A stretch of 64,000 nt of DNA from Azolla caroliniana (Eukaryota > Polypodiophyta), in the NCBI GenBank assembly GCA_043228905.1, contig JBHGNT010000012.1, positions 11,594,001-11,658,000 on the forward strand, given 5' to 3'. Positions 1 to 10,807 of the stretch are shown here, piece after piece (position 1 is the first letter of the stretch; every line of letters starts with the position of its first letter). Below the pieces are notes generated by a model, which ran no database searches, was not told the origin of the DNA, and saw only the letters and a program-made list of their open reading frames with translations. The translations under genes and the position numbers were made by a program.

Positions 1-331
1 GAGGAGTACCCGACTTCGAAGAGCCGGATGATACAGACCCAGTATGAACCGGATGAGGAGTACCCGGCTACGGAGAGCCGGATGGTGCAGACCCGGTATG
101 AACCGGATGAGGAGTACCCGGCTTCGGAGAGCCGGATGATAAAGACCCGGTATGAACCGGATCAGGAGTACCCAGCTACGGAGAGCCGGATGGTGCAGAC
201 CCGGTATGAACCGGATGAGTACCCGGCTTCGGAGAGCCGGATGATACAGACCCGGTATGAACCGGATGAGGAGTACCCGGCTACGGAGAGCCGGATGGTG
301 CAGACCCGGTATGAACCGGATGAGGAGTACC

Positions 332-1411
332 TGGCTACGGAGAGCCGGATGGTGCAGACCCGGTATGAACCGGATGAGGAGTACTCGGCTTCGGAGAGCC
401 GGATGATACAGACCCGGTATGAACCGGATGAGGAGTACCCGGCTACGGAGAGCCGGATGGTGCAGACCCGGTATGAACCTAATGAGGAGTACCCGGCTTC
501 GGAGAGCCGGATCCTACAGACCCGGTATGAACCGGATGAGGAGTACCCGGCTTCGGAGAGCCGGATGATACAGACCCGGTATGAACCGGATGAGGAGTAC
601 CCGGCTACGGAGAGCCGGATGGTGCTGACCCGGTATGAACCGGATGAGGAGTACCCGGCTTCGGAGAGCCTGATGATACAGACCCGGTATGAACTGGATG
701 AGGAGTACCCGTCTACGGAGATCCGGGTGATACATACCCGGTATGAACCGGATGAGGAGTACCCGGCTACGGAGAGCCGGATGGTGCAGACCCGGTATGA
801 ACCGGATGAGGAGTACCCGGCTTCGGAGAGCCGGATGATACAGACCCAGTATGAACCGGATGAGGAGTACCCGGCTACGGAGAGCCGGATGGTGCAGACC
901 CGGTATGAACCGGATGAGGAGTACTCGGCTTCGGAGAGCCGGATGATACAGACCCGGTATGAACCGGATGAGGAGTACCCGGCTACGGAGAGCCGGATGG
1001 TGCAGACCCGGTATGAACCTAATGAGGAGTACCCGGCTTCGGAGAGCCGGATCCTACAGACCCGGTATGAACCGGATGAGGAGTACCCGGCTTCGGAGAG
1101 CCGGATGATACAGACCCGGTATGAACCGGATGAGGAGTACCCGGCTACGGAGAGCCGGATGGTGCTGACCCGGTATGAACCGGATGAGGAGTACCCGGCT
1201 TCGGAGAGCCTGATGATACAGACCCGGTATGAACTGGATGAGGAGTACCCGTCTACGGAGATCCGGGTGATACATACCCGGTATGAACCGGATGAGGAGT
1301 ACCCGGCTACGGAGAGCCGGATGGTGCAGACCCGGTATGAACCGGATGAGGAGTACCCGGCTTCGGAGAGCCGGATGATACAGACCCAGTATGAACCGGA
1401 TGAGGAGTACC
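332..1411. repeat. 540-bp tandem duplication inside the array
   Basis: Ten 54-bp units (about 332-871) are repeated immediately (872-1411). Every variant base I compared matches at a 540-bp offset, including the CCTAATGAGG and ATCCTACAG unit at 476 and 1016 and the GTCTACGGAGATCCGGGTG unit at 712 and 1252. The duplication lies in a partial third copy of the larger block, because 1016 and 1501 match 4571 and 5056 at 3555-bp spacing. Confidence 0.88.
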
Positions 1412-2739
1412 CGGCTACGGAGAGCCGGATGGTGCAGACCCGGTATGAACCGGATGAGGAGTACCCGGCTTCGGAGAGCCGGATGATACAGACCCGGTAT
1501 GAACCGGATGAAGAGTACCCGTCTACGGAGATCCGGATGATACATACCCGGTATGAACCGGATGAGGAGTACCCGGCTACGGAGAGCCGGATGGTGCAGA
1601 CCCGGTATGAACCGGATGAGGTGTACTCGGCTTCGGAGAGTCGGATGATACAGACCCAGTATGAACCGGATGAGGAGTACCCGGCTACGGAGAGCCGGAT
1701 GGTGCAGACCCGGTATGAACCGGATGAGGAGTACCCGGCTTCGAAGAGCCGGATGATACAGACCCGGTATGAACCGGATGAGGAGTACCCGCGTACGGAG
1801 AGCCGGATGGTGCAGACCCGGTATGAACCGGATGAGGAGTACCCGGCTTCGGAGAGCCGGATGATACAGACCCGGTATGAACCGGATGAGGAGTACCCAG
1901 CTACGGAGAGCCGGATGGTGCAGACCCGGTATGAACCGGATGAGTACCCGGCTTCGGAGAGCCGGATGATACAGACCCGGTATGAACCGGATGAGGAGTA
2001 CCCGGCTACGGAGAGCCGGATGGTGCAAACCCGGTATGAACCAGATGAGGAGTACGCGGCTTCGAAGAGCCGGATGATACAGACCTGGTATGAACCGGAT
2101 GAGGAGTACCCGGCTACGGAGAGCCGGATGGTGAAGACCCGATGTGAACCGGATGAGGAGTACCCGGATTCGGAGAGCCGGATGATACAGACCCGGTATG
2201 AACCGGATGAGGACTACCCGGCAACGGAGAGCCGGATGGTGTAGACCCGGTATGAACCGGATGAGTACCCGGCTTCAGAGAGCCGGAGGATACAGACCCG
2301 GTATGAACCGGATGAGGAGTACCCGGCTACGGAGAGCCGGATGATACATACCCGGTATGAACCGGATGAGGAGTACCCGGCTACGGAGAGCCAGATGGTG
2401 CAGACCCGGTATGAACCGGATGAGGAGTACCCGGCTTCGGAGAGTCGGATGATATAGACCCCGTATGAACCGGATGAGGAGTACCCGGCTACGGAGAGCC
2501 GGATGGTGCAGACCCGGTATGAACCGGATGAGGACTACCCGGCTTCGGAGAGCCGGATGATACAGACCCGGTATCAACCGGATGAAGAGTACCCGTCTAC
2601 GGAGATCCGGATGATACATACCCGGTATGAACCGGATGAGGAGTACCCGGCTACGGAGAGCCGGGTGGTGCAGACCCGGTATGAACCGGATGAGGAGTAC
2701 CCGGCTACGGAGAGCCGGATGGTGCAGACCCGGTATGAA

Positions 2740-5700
2740 CCTAATGAGGAGTACCCGGCTTCGGAGAGCCGGAGGATACAGACCCGGTATGAACCGGATG
2801 AGGAGTACCCGGCTTCGGAGAGCCGGATGATACAGACCCGGTATGAACCGGATGAGGAGTACCCGGCTACGGAGAGCCGCATGGTGCAGACCCCGTATGA
2901 ACCGGATGAGGAGTACCCGGCTTCGAAGAGCCGGATGATACAGACCCGGTATGAACCGGATGAGGAGTACCCGGCTTCGGGGAGCCGGATGGTGCAGACC
3001 CGGTATGAACCGGATGAGGAGTACCCGGCTACGGAGATCCGGATGGTGCAGACCCGGTATGAACCGGATGAGGAGTACCCGGCTTCGGAGAGTCGGATGA
3101 TACAGACCCAGTATGAAACGGATGAGGAGTACCCGTCTACGGAGAGCCGGATGGTGCAGACCCGGTATGAACCGGATGAGGAGTACCCGGCTTCGAAGAG
3201 CCAGATGATACAGACGCGGTATGAACCGGATGAGGAGTACCCGGCTTCGGAGAGCCGGATGATACAGACCCGGTATGAACCGGATGAGGAGTACCCGGCT
3301 ACGGAGAGCCGGATGGTGCAGACCCGGTATGAACCGGATGAGGAGTACCTGGCTTCGGAAAGCCGGATGGTGCAGACCCGGTATGAACCGGATGAGGAGT
3401 ACCCGGCTACGGAGAGCCGGATGGTGCAGACCCGGTATGAACTGGATGAAGAGTACCCGGCTTCGGAGAGCCGGATGGTGCAGACCCGGTATGAACCGGA
3501 TGAGGAGTACCCGACTACGGAGAGCCGGATGGTGCAGACCCGGTATGAACCGGATGAGGAGTACCCGGCTTCGGAGAGTCGGATGCTACAGACCCGGTAT
3601 GAACCGGATGAGGAGTACCCGGCTACGGAGAGCCGGATGGTGCAAACCCGGTATGAACCGGATGAGGAGTACGCGGCTTCGAAGAGCCAGATGATACAGA
3701 CCTGGTATGAACCGGATGAGGAGTACCCGGCTACGGAGAGCCGGATGGTGCAGACCCGGTATGAACCGGATGAGGAGTACCCAGCTTCGGAGAGTCGGAT
3801 GATACAGACCCAGTATGAACCGGATGAGGAGTACCCGGCTACGGAGAGCCGGATGGTGCAGACCCGATATGAACCGGATGAGGAGTACCCGGCTTCGGAG
3901 AGCCGGATGATACAGACCCGGTATGAACCGGATGAAGAGTACCCGTCTACGGAGATCCGGATGATACATACCCGGTATGAACCGGATGAGGAGTACCCGG
4001 CTACGGAGAGCCGGATGGTGCAGACCCGGTATGAACCGGATGAGGTGTACTCGGCTTCGGAGAGTCGGATGATACAGACCGAGTATGAACCGGATGAGGA
4101 GTACCCGGCTACGGAGAGCCGGATGGTGCAGACCCGGTATGAACCGGATGAGGAGTACCCGACTTCGAAGAGCCGGATGATACAGACCCGGTATGAACCG
4201 GATGAGGAGTACCCGGCTACGGAGAGCCGGATGGTGCAGACCCGGTATGAACCGGATGAGGAGTACCCAGCTACGGAGAGCCGGATGGTGCAGACCCGGT
4301 ATGAACCGGATGAGTACCCGGCTTCGGAGAGCCGGATGATACAGACCCGGTATGAACCGGATGAGGAGTACCCGGCTACGAAGAGCCGGATGGTGCAGAC
4401 CCAGTATGAACCGGATGAGGAGTACCTGGCTACGGAGAGCCGGATGGTGCAGACCCGGTATGAACCGGATGAGGAGTACTCGGCTTCGGAGAGCCGGATG
4501 ATACAGACCCGGTATGAACCGGATGAGGAGTACCCGGCTACGGAGAGCCGGATGGTGCAGACCCGGTATGAACCTAATGAGGAGTACCCGGCTTCGGAGA
4601 GCCAGATCCTACAGACCCGGTATGAACCGGATGAGGAGTACCCGGCTTCGGAGAGCCGGATGATACAGACCCGGTATGAACCGGATGAGGAGTACCCGGC
4701 TACGGAGAGCCGGATGGTGCAGACCCGGTATGAACCGGATGAGGAGTACCCGGCTTCGGAGAGCCTGATGATACAGACCCGGTATGAACTGGATGAGGAG
4801 TACCCGTCTACGGAGATCCGGGTGATACATACCCGGTATGAACCGGATGAGGAGTACCCGGCTACGGAGAGCCGGATGGTGCAGACCCGGTATGAACCGG
4901 ATGAGGAGTACCCGGCTTCGGAGAGTCGGATGATACAGACCCAGTATGAACCGGATGAGGAGTACCCGGCTACGGAGAGCCGGATGGTGCAGACCCGGTA
5001 TGAACCGGATGAGGAGTACCCGGCTTCGGAGAGCCGGATGATACAGACCCGGTATGAACCGGATGAAGAGTACCCGTCTACGGAGATCCGGATGATACAT
5101 ACCCGGTATGAACCGGATGAGGAGTACCCGGCTACGGAGAGCCGGATGGTGCAGACCCGGTATGAACCGGATGAGGTGTACTCGGCTTCGGAGAGTCGGA
5201 TGATACAGACCCAGTATGAACCGGATGAGGAGTACCCGGCTACGGAGAGCCGGATGGTGCAGACCCGGTATGAACCGGATGAGGAGTACCCGGCTTCGAA
5301 GAGCCGGATGATACAGACCCGGTATGAACCGGATGAGGAGTACCCGCGTACGGAGAGCCGGATGGTGCAGACCCGGTATGAACCGGATGAGGAGTACCCG
5401 GCTTCGGAGAGCCGGATGATACAGACCCGGTATGAACCGGATGAGGAGTACCCAGCTACGGGGAGCCGGATGGTGCAGACCCGGTATGAACCGGATGAGT
5501 ACCCGGCTTCGGAGAGCCGGATGATACAGACCCGGTATGAACCGGATGAGGAGTACCCGGCTACGGAGAGCCGGATGGTGCAAACCCGGTATGAACCGGA
5601 TGAGGAGTACGCGGCTTCGAAGAGCCGGATGATACAGACCTGGTATGAACCGGATGAGGAGTACCCGGCTACGGAGAGCCGGATGGTGCAGACCCGATGT

Positions 5701-5757
5701 GAACCGGATGAGGAGTACCCGGATTCGGAGAGCCGGATGATACAGACCCGGTATGAA
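2740..5757. repeat. 3018-bp higher-order repeat, copy 1
   Basis: About 56 consecutive 54-bp units, two of them 3 bp short (56 x 54 - 6 = 3018), followed directly by a near-identical second copy. Diagnostic variants recur at exactly 3018-bp spacing. One is the CCTAATGAGG unit followed by GGAGGATACAG, at 2740 and 5758. The period shows segmental duplication of a large block, as expected from unequal crossover or replication slippage. Confidence 0.9.
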
Positions 5758-8700
5758 CCTAATGAGGAGTACCCGGCTTCGGAGAGCCGGAGGATACAGA
5801 CCCGGTATGAACCGGATGAGGAGTACCCGGCTTCGGAGAGCCGGATGATACAGACCCGGTATGAACCGGATGAGGAGTACCCGGCTACGGAGAGCCGCAT
5901 GGTGCAGACCCCGTATGAACCGGATGAGGAGTACCCGGCTTCGAAGAGCCGGATGATACAGACCCGGTATGAACCGGATGAGGAGTACCCGGCTTCGGGG
6001 AGCCGGATGGTGCAGACCCGGTATGAACCGGATGAGGAGTACCCGGCTACGGAGATCCGGATGGTGCAGACCCGGTATGAACCGGATGAGGAGTACCCGG
6101 CTTCGGAGAGTCGGATGATACAGACCCAGTATGAAACGGATGAGGAGTACCCGTCTACGGAGAGCCGGATGGTGCAGACCCGGTATGAACCGGATGAGGA
6201 GTACCCGGCTTCGAAGAGCCAGATGATACAGACGCGGTATGAACCGGATGAGGAGTACCCGGCTTCGGAGAGCCGGATGATACAGACCCGGTATGAACCG
6301 GATGAGGAGTACCCGGCTACGGAGAGCCGGATGGTGCAGACCCGGTATGAACCGGATGAGGAGTACCTGGCTTCGGAAAGCCGGATGGTGCAGACCCGGT
6401 ATGAACCGGATGAGGAGTACCCGGCTACGGAGAGCCGGATGGTGCAGACCCGGTATGAACTGGATGAAGAGTACCCGGCTTCGGAGAGCCGGATGGTGCA
6501 GACCCGGTATGAACCGGATGAGGAGTACCCGACTACGGAGAGCCGGATGGTGCAGACCCGGTATGAACCGGATGAGGAGTACCCGGCTTCGGAGAGTCGG
6601 ATGCTACAGACCCGGTATGAACCGGATGAGGAGTACCCGGCTACGGAGAGCCGGATGGTGCAAACCCGGTATGAACCGGATGAGGAGTACGCGGCTTCGA
6701 AGAGCCAGATGATACAGACCTGGTATGAACCGGATGAGGAGTACCCGGCTACGGAGAGCCGGATGGTGCAGACCCGGTATGAACCGGATGAGGAGTACCC
6801 AGCTTCGGAGAGTCGGATGATACAGACCCAGTATGAACCGGATGAGGAGTACCCGGCTACGGAGAGCCGGATGGTGCAGACCCGATATGAACCGGATGAG
6901 GAGTACCCGGCTTCGGAGAGCCGGATGATACAGACCCGGTATGAACCGGATGAAGAGTACCCGTCTACGGAGATCCGGATGATACATACCCGGTATGAAC
7001 CGGATGAGGAGTACCCGGCTACGGAGAGCCGGATGGTGCAGACCCGGTATGAACCGGATGAGGTGTACTCGGCTTCGGAGAGTCGGATGATACAGACCGA
7101 GTATGAACCGGATGAGGAGTACCCGGCTACGGAGAGCCGGATGGTGCAGACCCGGTATGAACCGGATGAGGAGTACCCGACTTCGAAGAGCCGGATGATA
7201 CAGACCCGGTATGAACCGGATGAGGAGTACCCGGCTACGGAGAGCCGGATGGTGCAGACCCGGTATGAACCGGATGAGGAGTACCCAGCTACGGAGAGCC
7301 GGATGGTGCAGACCCGGTATGAACCGGATGAGTACCCGGCTTCGGAGAGCCGGATGATACAGACCCGGTATGAACCGGATGAGGAGTACCCGGCTACGAA
7401 GAGCCGGATGGTGCAGACCCAGTATGAACCGGATGAGGAGTACCTGGCTACGGAGAGCCGGATGGTGCAGACCCGGTATGAACCGGATGAGGAGTACTCG
7501 GCTTCGGAGAGCCGGATGATACAGACCCGGTATGAACCGGATGAGGAGTACCCGGCTATGGAGAGCCGGATGGTGCAGACCCGGTATGAACCTAATGAGG
7601 AGTACCCGGCTTCGGAGAGCCAGATCCTACAGACCCGGTATGAACCGGATGAGGAGTACCCGGCTTCGGAGAGCCGGATGATACAGACCCGGTATGAACC
7701 GGATGAGGAGTACCCGGCTACGGAGAGCCGGATGGTGCAGACCCGGTATGAACCGGATGAGGAGTACCCGGCTTCGGAGAGCCTGATGATACAGACCCGG
7801 TATGAACTGGATGAGGAGTACCCGTCTACGGAGATCCGGGTGATACATACCCGGTATGAACCGGATGAGGAGTACCCGGCTACGGAGAGCCGGATGGTGC
7901 AGACCCGGTATGAACCGGATGAGGAGTACCCGGCTTCGGAGAGTCGGATGATACAGACCCAGTATGAACCGGATGAGGAGTACCCGGCTACGGAGAGCCG
8001 GATGGTGCAGACCCGGTATGAACCGGATGAGGAGTACCCGGCTTCGGAGAGCCGGATGATACAGACCCGGTATGAACCGGATGAAGAGTACCCGTCTACG
8101 GAGATCCGGATGATACATACCCGGTATGAACCGGATGAGGAGTACCCGGCTACGGAGAGCCGGATGGTGCAGACCCGGTATGAACCGGATGAGGTGTACT
8201 CGGCTTCGGAGAGTCGGATGATACAGACCCAGTATGAACCGGATGAGGAGTACCCGGCTACGGAGAGCCGGATGGTGCAGACCCGGTATGAACCGGATGA
8301 GGAGTACCCGGCTTCGAAGAGCCGGATGATACAGACCCGGTATGAACCGGATGAGGAGTACCCGCGTACGGAGAGCCGGATGGTGCAGACCCGGTATGAA
8401 CCGGATGAGGAGTACCCGGCTTCGGAGAGCCGGATGATACAGACCCGGTATGAACCGGATGAGGAGTACCCAGCTACGGGGAGCCGGATGGTGCAGACCC
8501 GGTATGAACCGGATGAGTACCCGGCTTCGGAGAGCCGGATGATACAGACCCGGTATGAACCGGATGAGGAGTACCCGGCTACGGAGAGCCGGATGGTGCA
8601 AACCCGGTATGAACCGGATGAGGAGTACGCGGCTTCGAAGAGCCGGATGATACAGACCTGGTATGAACCGGATGAGGAGTACCCGGCTACGGAGAGCCGG

Positions 8701-8775
8701 ATGGTGCAGACCCGATGTGAACCGGATGAGGAGTACCCGGATTCGGAGAGCCGGATGATACAGACCCGGTATGAA
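5758..8775. repeat. 3018-bp higher-order repeat, copy 2
   Basis: Second tandem copy of the 3018-bp block. Only isolated differences were noticed against copy 1, for example GCTACGGAG against GCTATGGAG near 7556, so the duplication looks recent. After about 8775 the sequence continues into a roughly 537-bp segment that also lies before copy 1. The variant unit with a TAG stop occurs at 2455 and 9028, a spacing of 6573 = 3555 + 3018. The older period therefore appears to be 3555 bp. Confidence 0.88.
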
Positions 8776-10342
8776 CCGGATGAGGAGTACCCGGCAACGG
8801 AGAGCCGGATGGTGCAGACCCGGTATGAACCGGATGAGTACCCGGCTTCGGAGAGCCGGAGGATACAGACCCGGTATGAACCGGATGAGGAGTACCCGGC
8901 TACGGAGAGCCGGATGATACATACCCGGTATGAACCGGATGAGGAGTACCCGGCTACGGAGAGCCAGATGGTGCAGACCCGGTATGAACCGGATGAGGAG
9001 TACCCGGCTTCGGAGAGTCGGATGATATAGACCCCGTATGAACCGGATGAGGAGTACCCGGCTACGGAGAGCCGGATGGTGCAGACCCGGTATGAACCGG
9101 ATGAGACTACCCGGCTTCGGAGAGCCGGATGATACAGACCCGGTATGAACCGGATGAAGAGTACCCGTCTACGGAGATCCGGATGATACATACCCGGTAT
9201 GAACCGGATGAGGAGTACCCGGCTACGGAGAGCCGGGTGGTGCAGACCCGGTATGAACCGGATGAGGAGTACCCGGCTACGGAGAGCCGGATGGTGCAGA
9301 CCGGGTATGAACCTAATGAGGAGTACCCGGCTTCGGAGAGCCGGAGGATACAGACCCGGTATGAACCGGATGAGGAGTACCCGGCTTCGGAGAGCCGGAT
9401 GATACAGACCCGGTATGAACCGGATGAGGAGTACCCGGCTACGGAGAGCCGGATGGTGCAGACCCCGTATGAACCGGATGAGGAGTACCCGGCTTCGAAG
9501 AGCCGGATGATACAGACCCGGTATGAACCGGATGAGGAGTACCCGGCTTCGGAGAGCCGGATGGTGCAGACCCGGTATGAACCGGATGAGGAGTACCCGG
9601 CTACGGAGATCCGGATGGTGCAGACCCGGTATGAACCGGATGAGGAGTACCCGGCTTCGGAGAGTCGGATGATACAGACCCAGTATGAAACGGATGAGGA
9701 GTACCCGGCTACGGAGAGCCGGATGGTGCAGACCCGGTATGAACCGGATGAGGAGTACCCGGCTTCGAAGAGCCAGATGATACAGACGCGGTATGAACCG
9801 GATGAGGAGTACCCGGCTACGGAGAGCGGGATGGTGCAGACCCGGTATGAACCGGATGAGGAGTACCCGGCTTCGGAGAGCCGGATGATACAGACCCGGT
9901 ATGAACTGGATGAGGAGTACCCAACTACGGAGAGCCGGATGCTGCAGACCCGGTATGAACCGGATGAGGAGTACCCGGCTTCGAAGAGCCGGATGATACA
10001 GACGCGGTATGAACCGGATGAGGAGTACCCGGCTACGGAGAGCCGGATGGTGCAGACCCGGTATGAACCGGATGAGGAGTACCCGGCTTCGGAGAGCCGG
10101 ATGATACAGACCCGGTATGAACCGGATGAGGAGTACCCGGCTTCGGAGAGCCGGATGATACAGACCCGGTATGAACCGGATGAGGAGTACCCGGCTACGG
10201 AGAGCCGGATGGTGCAGACCCGGTATGAACCGGATGAGGATTACCCGGCTTCGGAGAGCCGGATGATACAGACCCGGTATGAACCGGATGAGGAGTACCC
10301 GGCTACGGAGAGCCGGATGGTGCAGACCTGGTATGAACCGGA

Positions 10343-10475
10343 TGTCAGGAACTCTATTAAGGCAGAGAAGGAATTAGTACTAAAAGAAGGATTAGTACTA
10401 TTGTTGGGGAATAGTACTAAGACAGAGAAGGATTAGTACTATGAGAGGTGTCGAACTTTGAGAGAAGGAATGAGT

Positions 10476-10517
<42 letters not shown>

Positions 10518-10807
10518 TGATGCGAAAGATATATGTATTATATGACGGAAGATATACAACAGTAGTTAGAAGGCTTAAGACTGGCGTTGAACCGATTTGG
10601 TTCGAACTAATGCCCTGTGCCTCCTTTTATAGTGTCTTCAGGAATACTCCTGAAGTTTCTAGAATGTTCCAGAGAAATCTGGAATATACATCAATTTCCT
10701 AATAAAACCTAAATGAAAATAATATCCTTCAAATTACAACTCATAACCTAATGGTAAAGTCTCGACCCGTGTAACAAAAGGTTATGGGTTCGAGTCTAGT
10801 TATGACA
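10343..10807 (-). repeat. 3' LTR of the chromodomain gypsy element
   Basis: 465-bp LTR. In element orientation it starts TGTCATAAC and ends CCTGACA. It contains, in order, a tRNA-like module (10741-10805), a heat-shock-element array (10637-10684), a TATA box (10624-10631), the 13-nt self-primer sequence (10587-10599), a (GA)n tract near 10482-10513 and several TTAGTACTA motifs (10370-10440). It is 10 bp longer than the 5' LTR, all in the GA tract. Confidence 0.95.

Larger units (their letters stand above)
2503..9030 (+). other. Long open frame read through the minisatellite (doubtful CDS)
   Basis: An uninterrupted frame of 2175 codons made only of the 18-residue repeat. The same frame is also open at 28-2244 and 9129-10342. 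The unit is a multiple of three and lacks a stop in this frame, so openness follows from the period. The opposite strand is open over 2574-9191, and a second plus frame is open for up to 139 codons. Interruptions come from point changes (CAG to TAG at 2242-2244 and similar) or a 1-bp loss near 9104. Substitutions are often non-synonymous (R to Q or W, P to L, E to K). I see no signal peptide, unique flank or promoter. Against pure chance, most length changes in this block are 3-bp deletions. I treat it as satellite, not a gene. Confidence 0.3.
1..10342. repeat. 54-bp minisatellite array, left block
   Basis: Tandem array of a 54-bp GC-rich unit that reaches the window start and ends at the Ty3/gypsy insertion at 10343. 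Read on the plus strand, a unit encodes RYEPDEEYPATESRMVQT. Two unit types tend to alternate: one with GGTGCAG and CTACGG, the other with GATACAG and CTTCGG. Some units lack 3 bp (GATGAGTACCCG in place of GATGAGGAGTACCCG). Unit differences are rich in C-to-T and G-to-A changes at CpG (CGG to TGG or CAG, CCG to CTG), as expected for methylated DNA. I do not recognise the unit as a known satellite family. Higher-order periods are given in separate entries. Confidence 0.97.

Noticed and set aside
2574-9191. 2205-codon open frame on the minus strand of the array, and shorter plus frames such as 3275-3694
   Set aside because: Shadow of a stop-free 54-bp repeat whose length is a multiple of three; no independent sign of a gene.
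9129-10436. Satellite frame continuing into the gypsy LTR (fusion protein)
   Set aside because: The last 30 codons are LTR sequence read by chance after the insertion at 10343.
10478-10702. Small ORF in the LTR (also at 15738-15956)
   Set aside because: Overlaps the GA microsatellite, TATA box and HSEs on the antisense strand; no protein character.
10741-10807. A functional tRNA gene
   Set aside because: Only the acceptor-like stem and box-like motifs fit; the other stems do not form. Reported as a tRNA-like module in the LTR instead.
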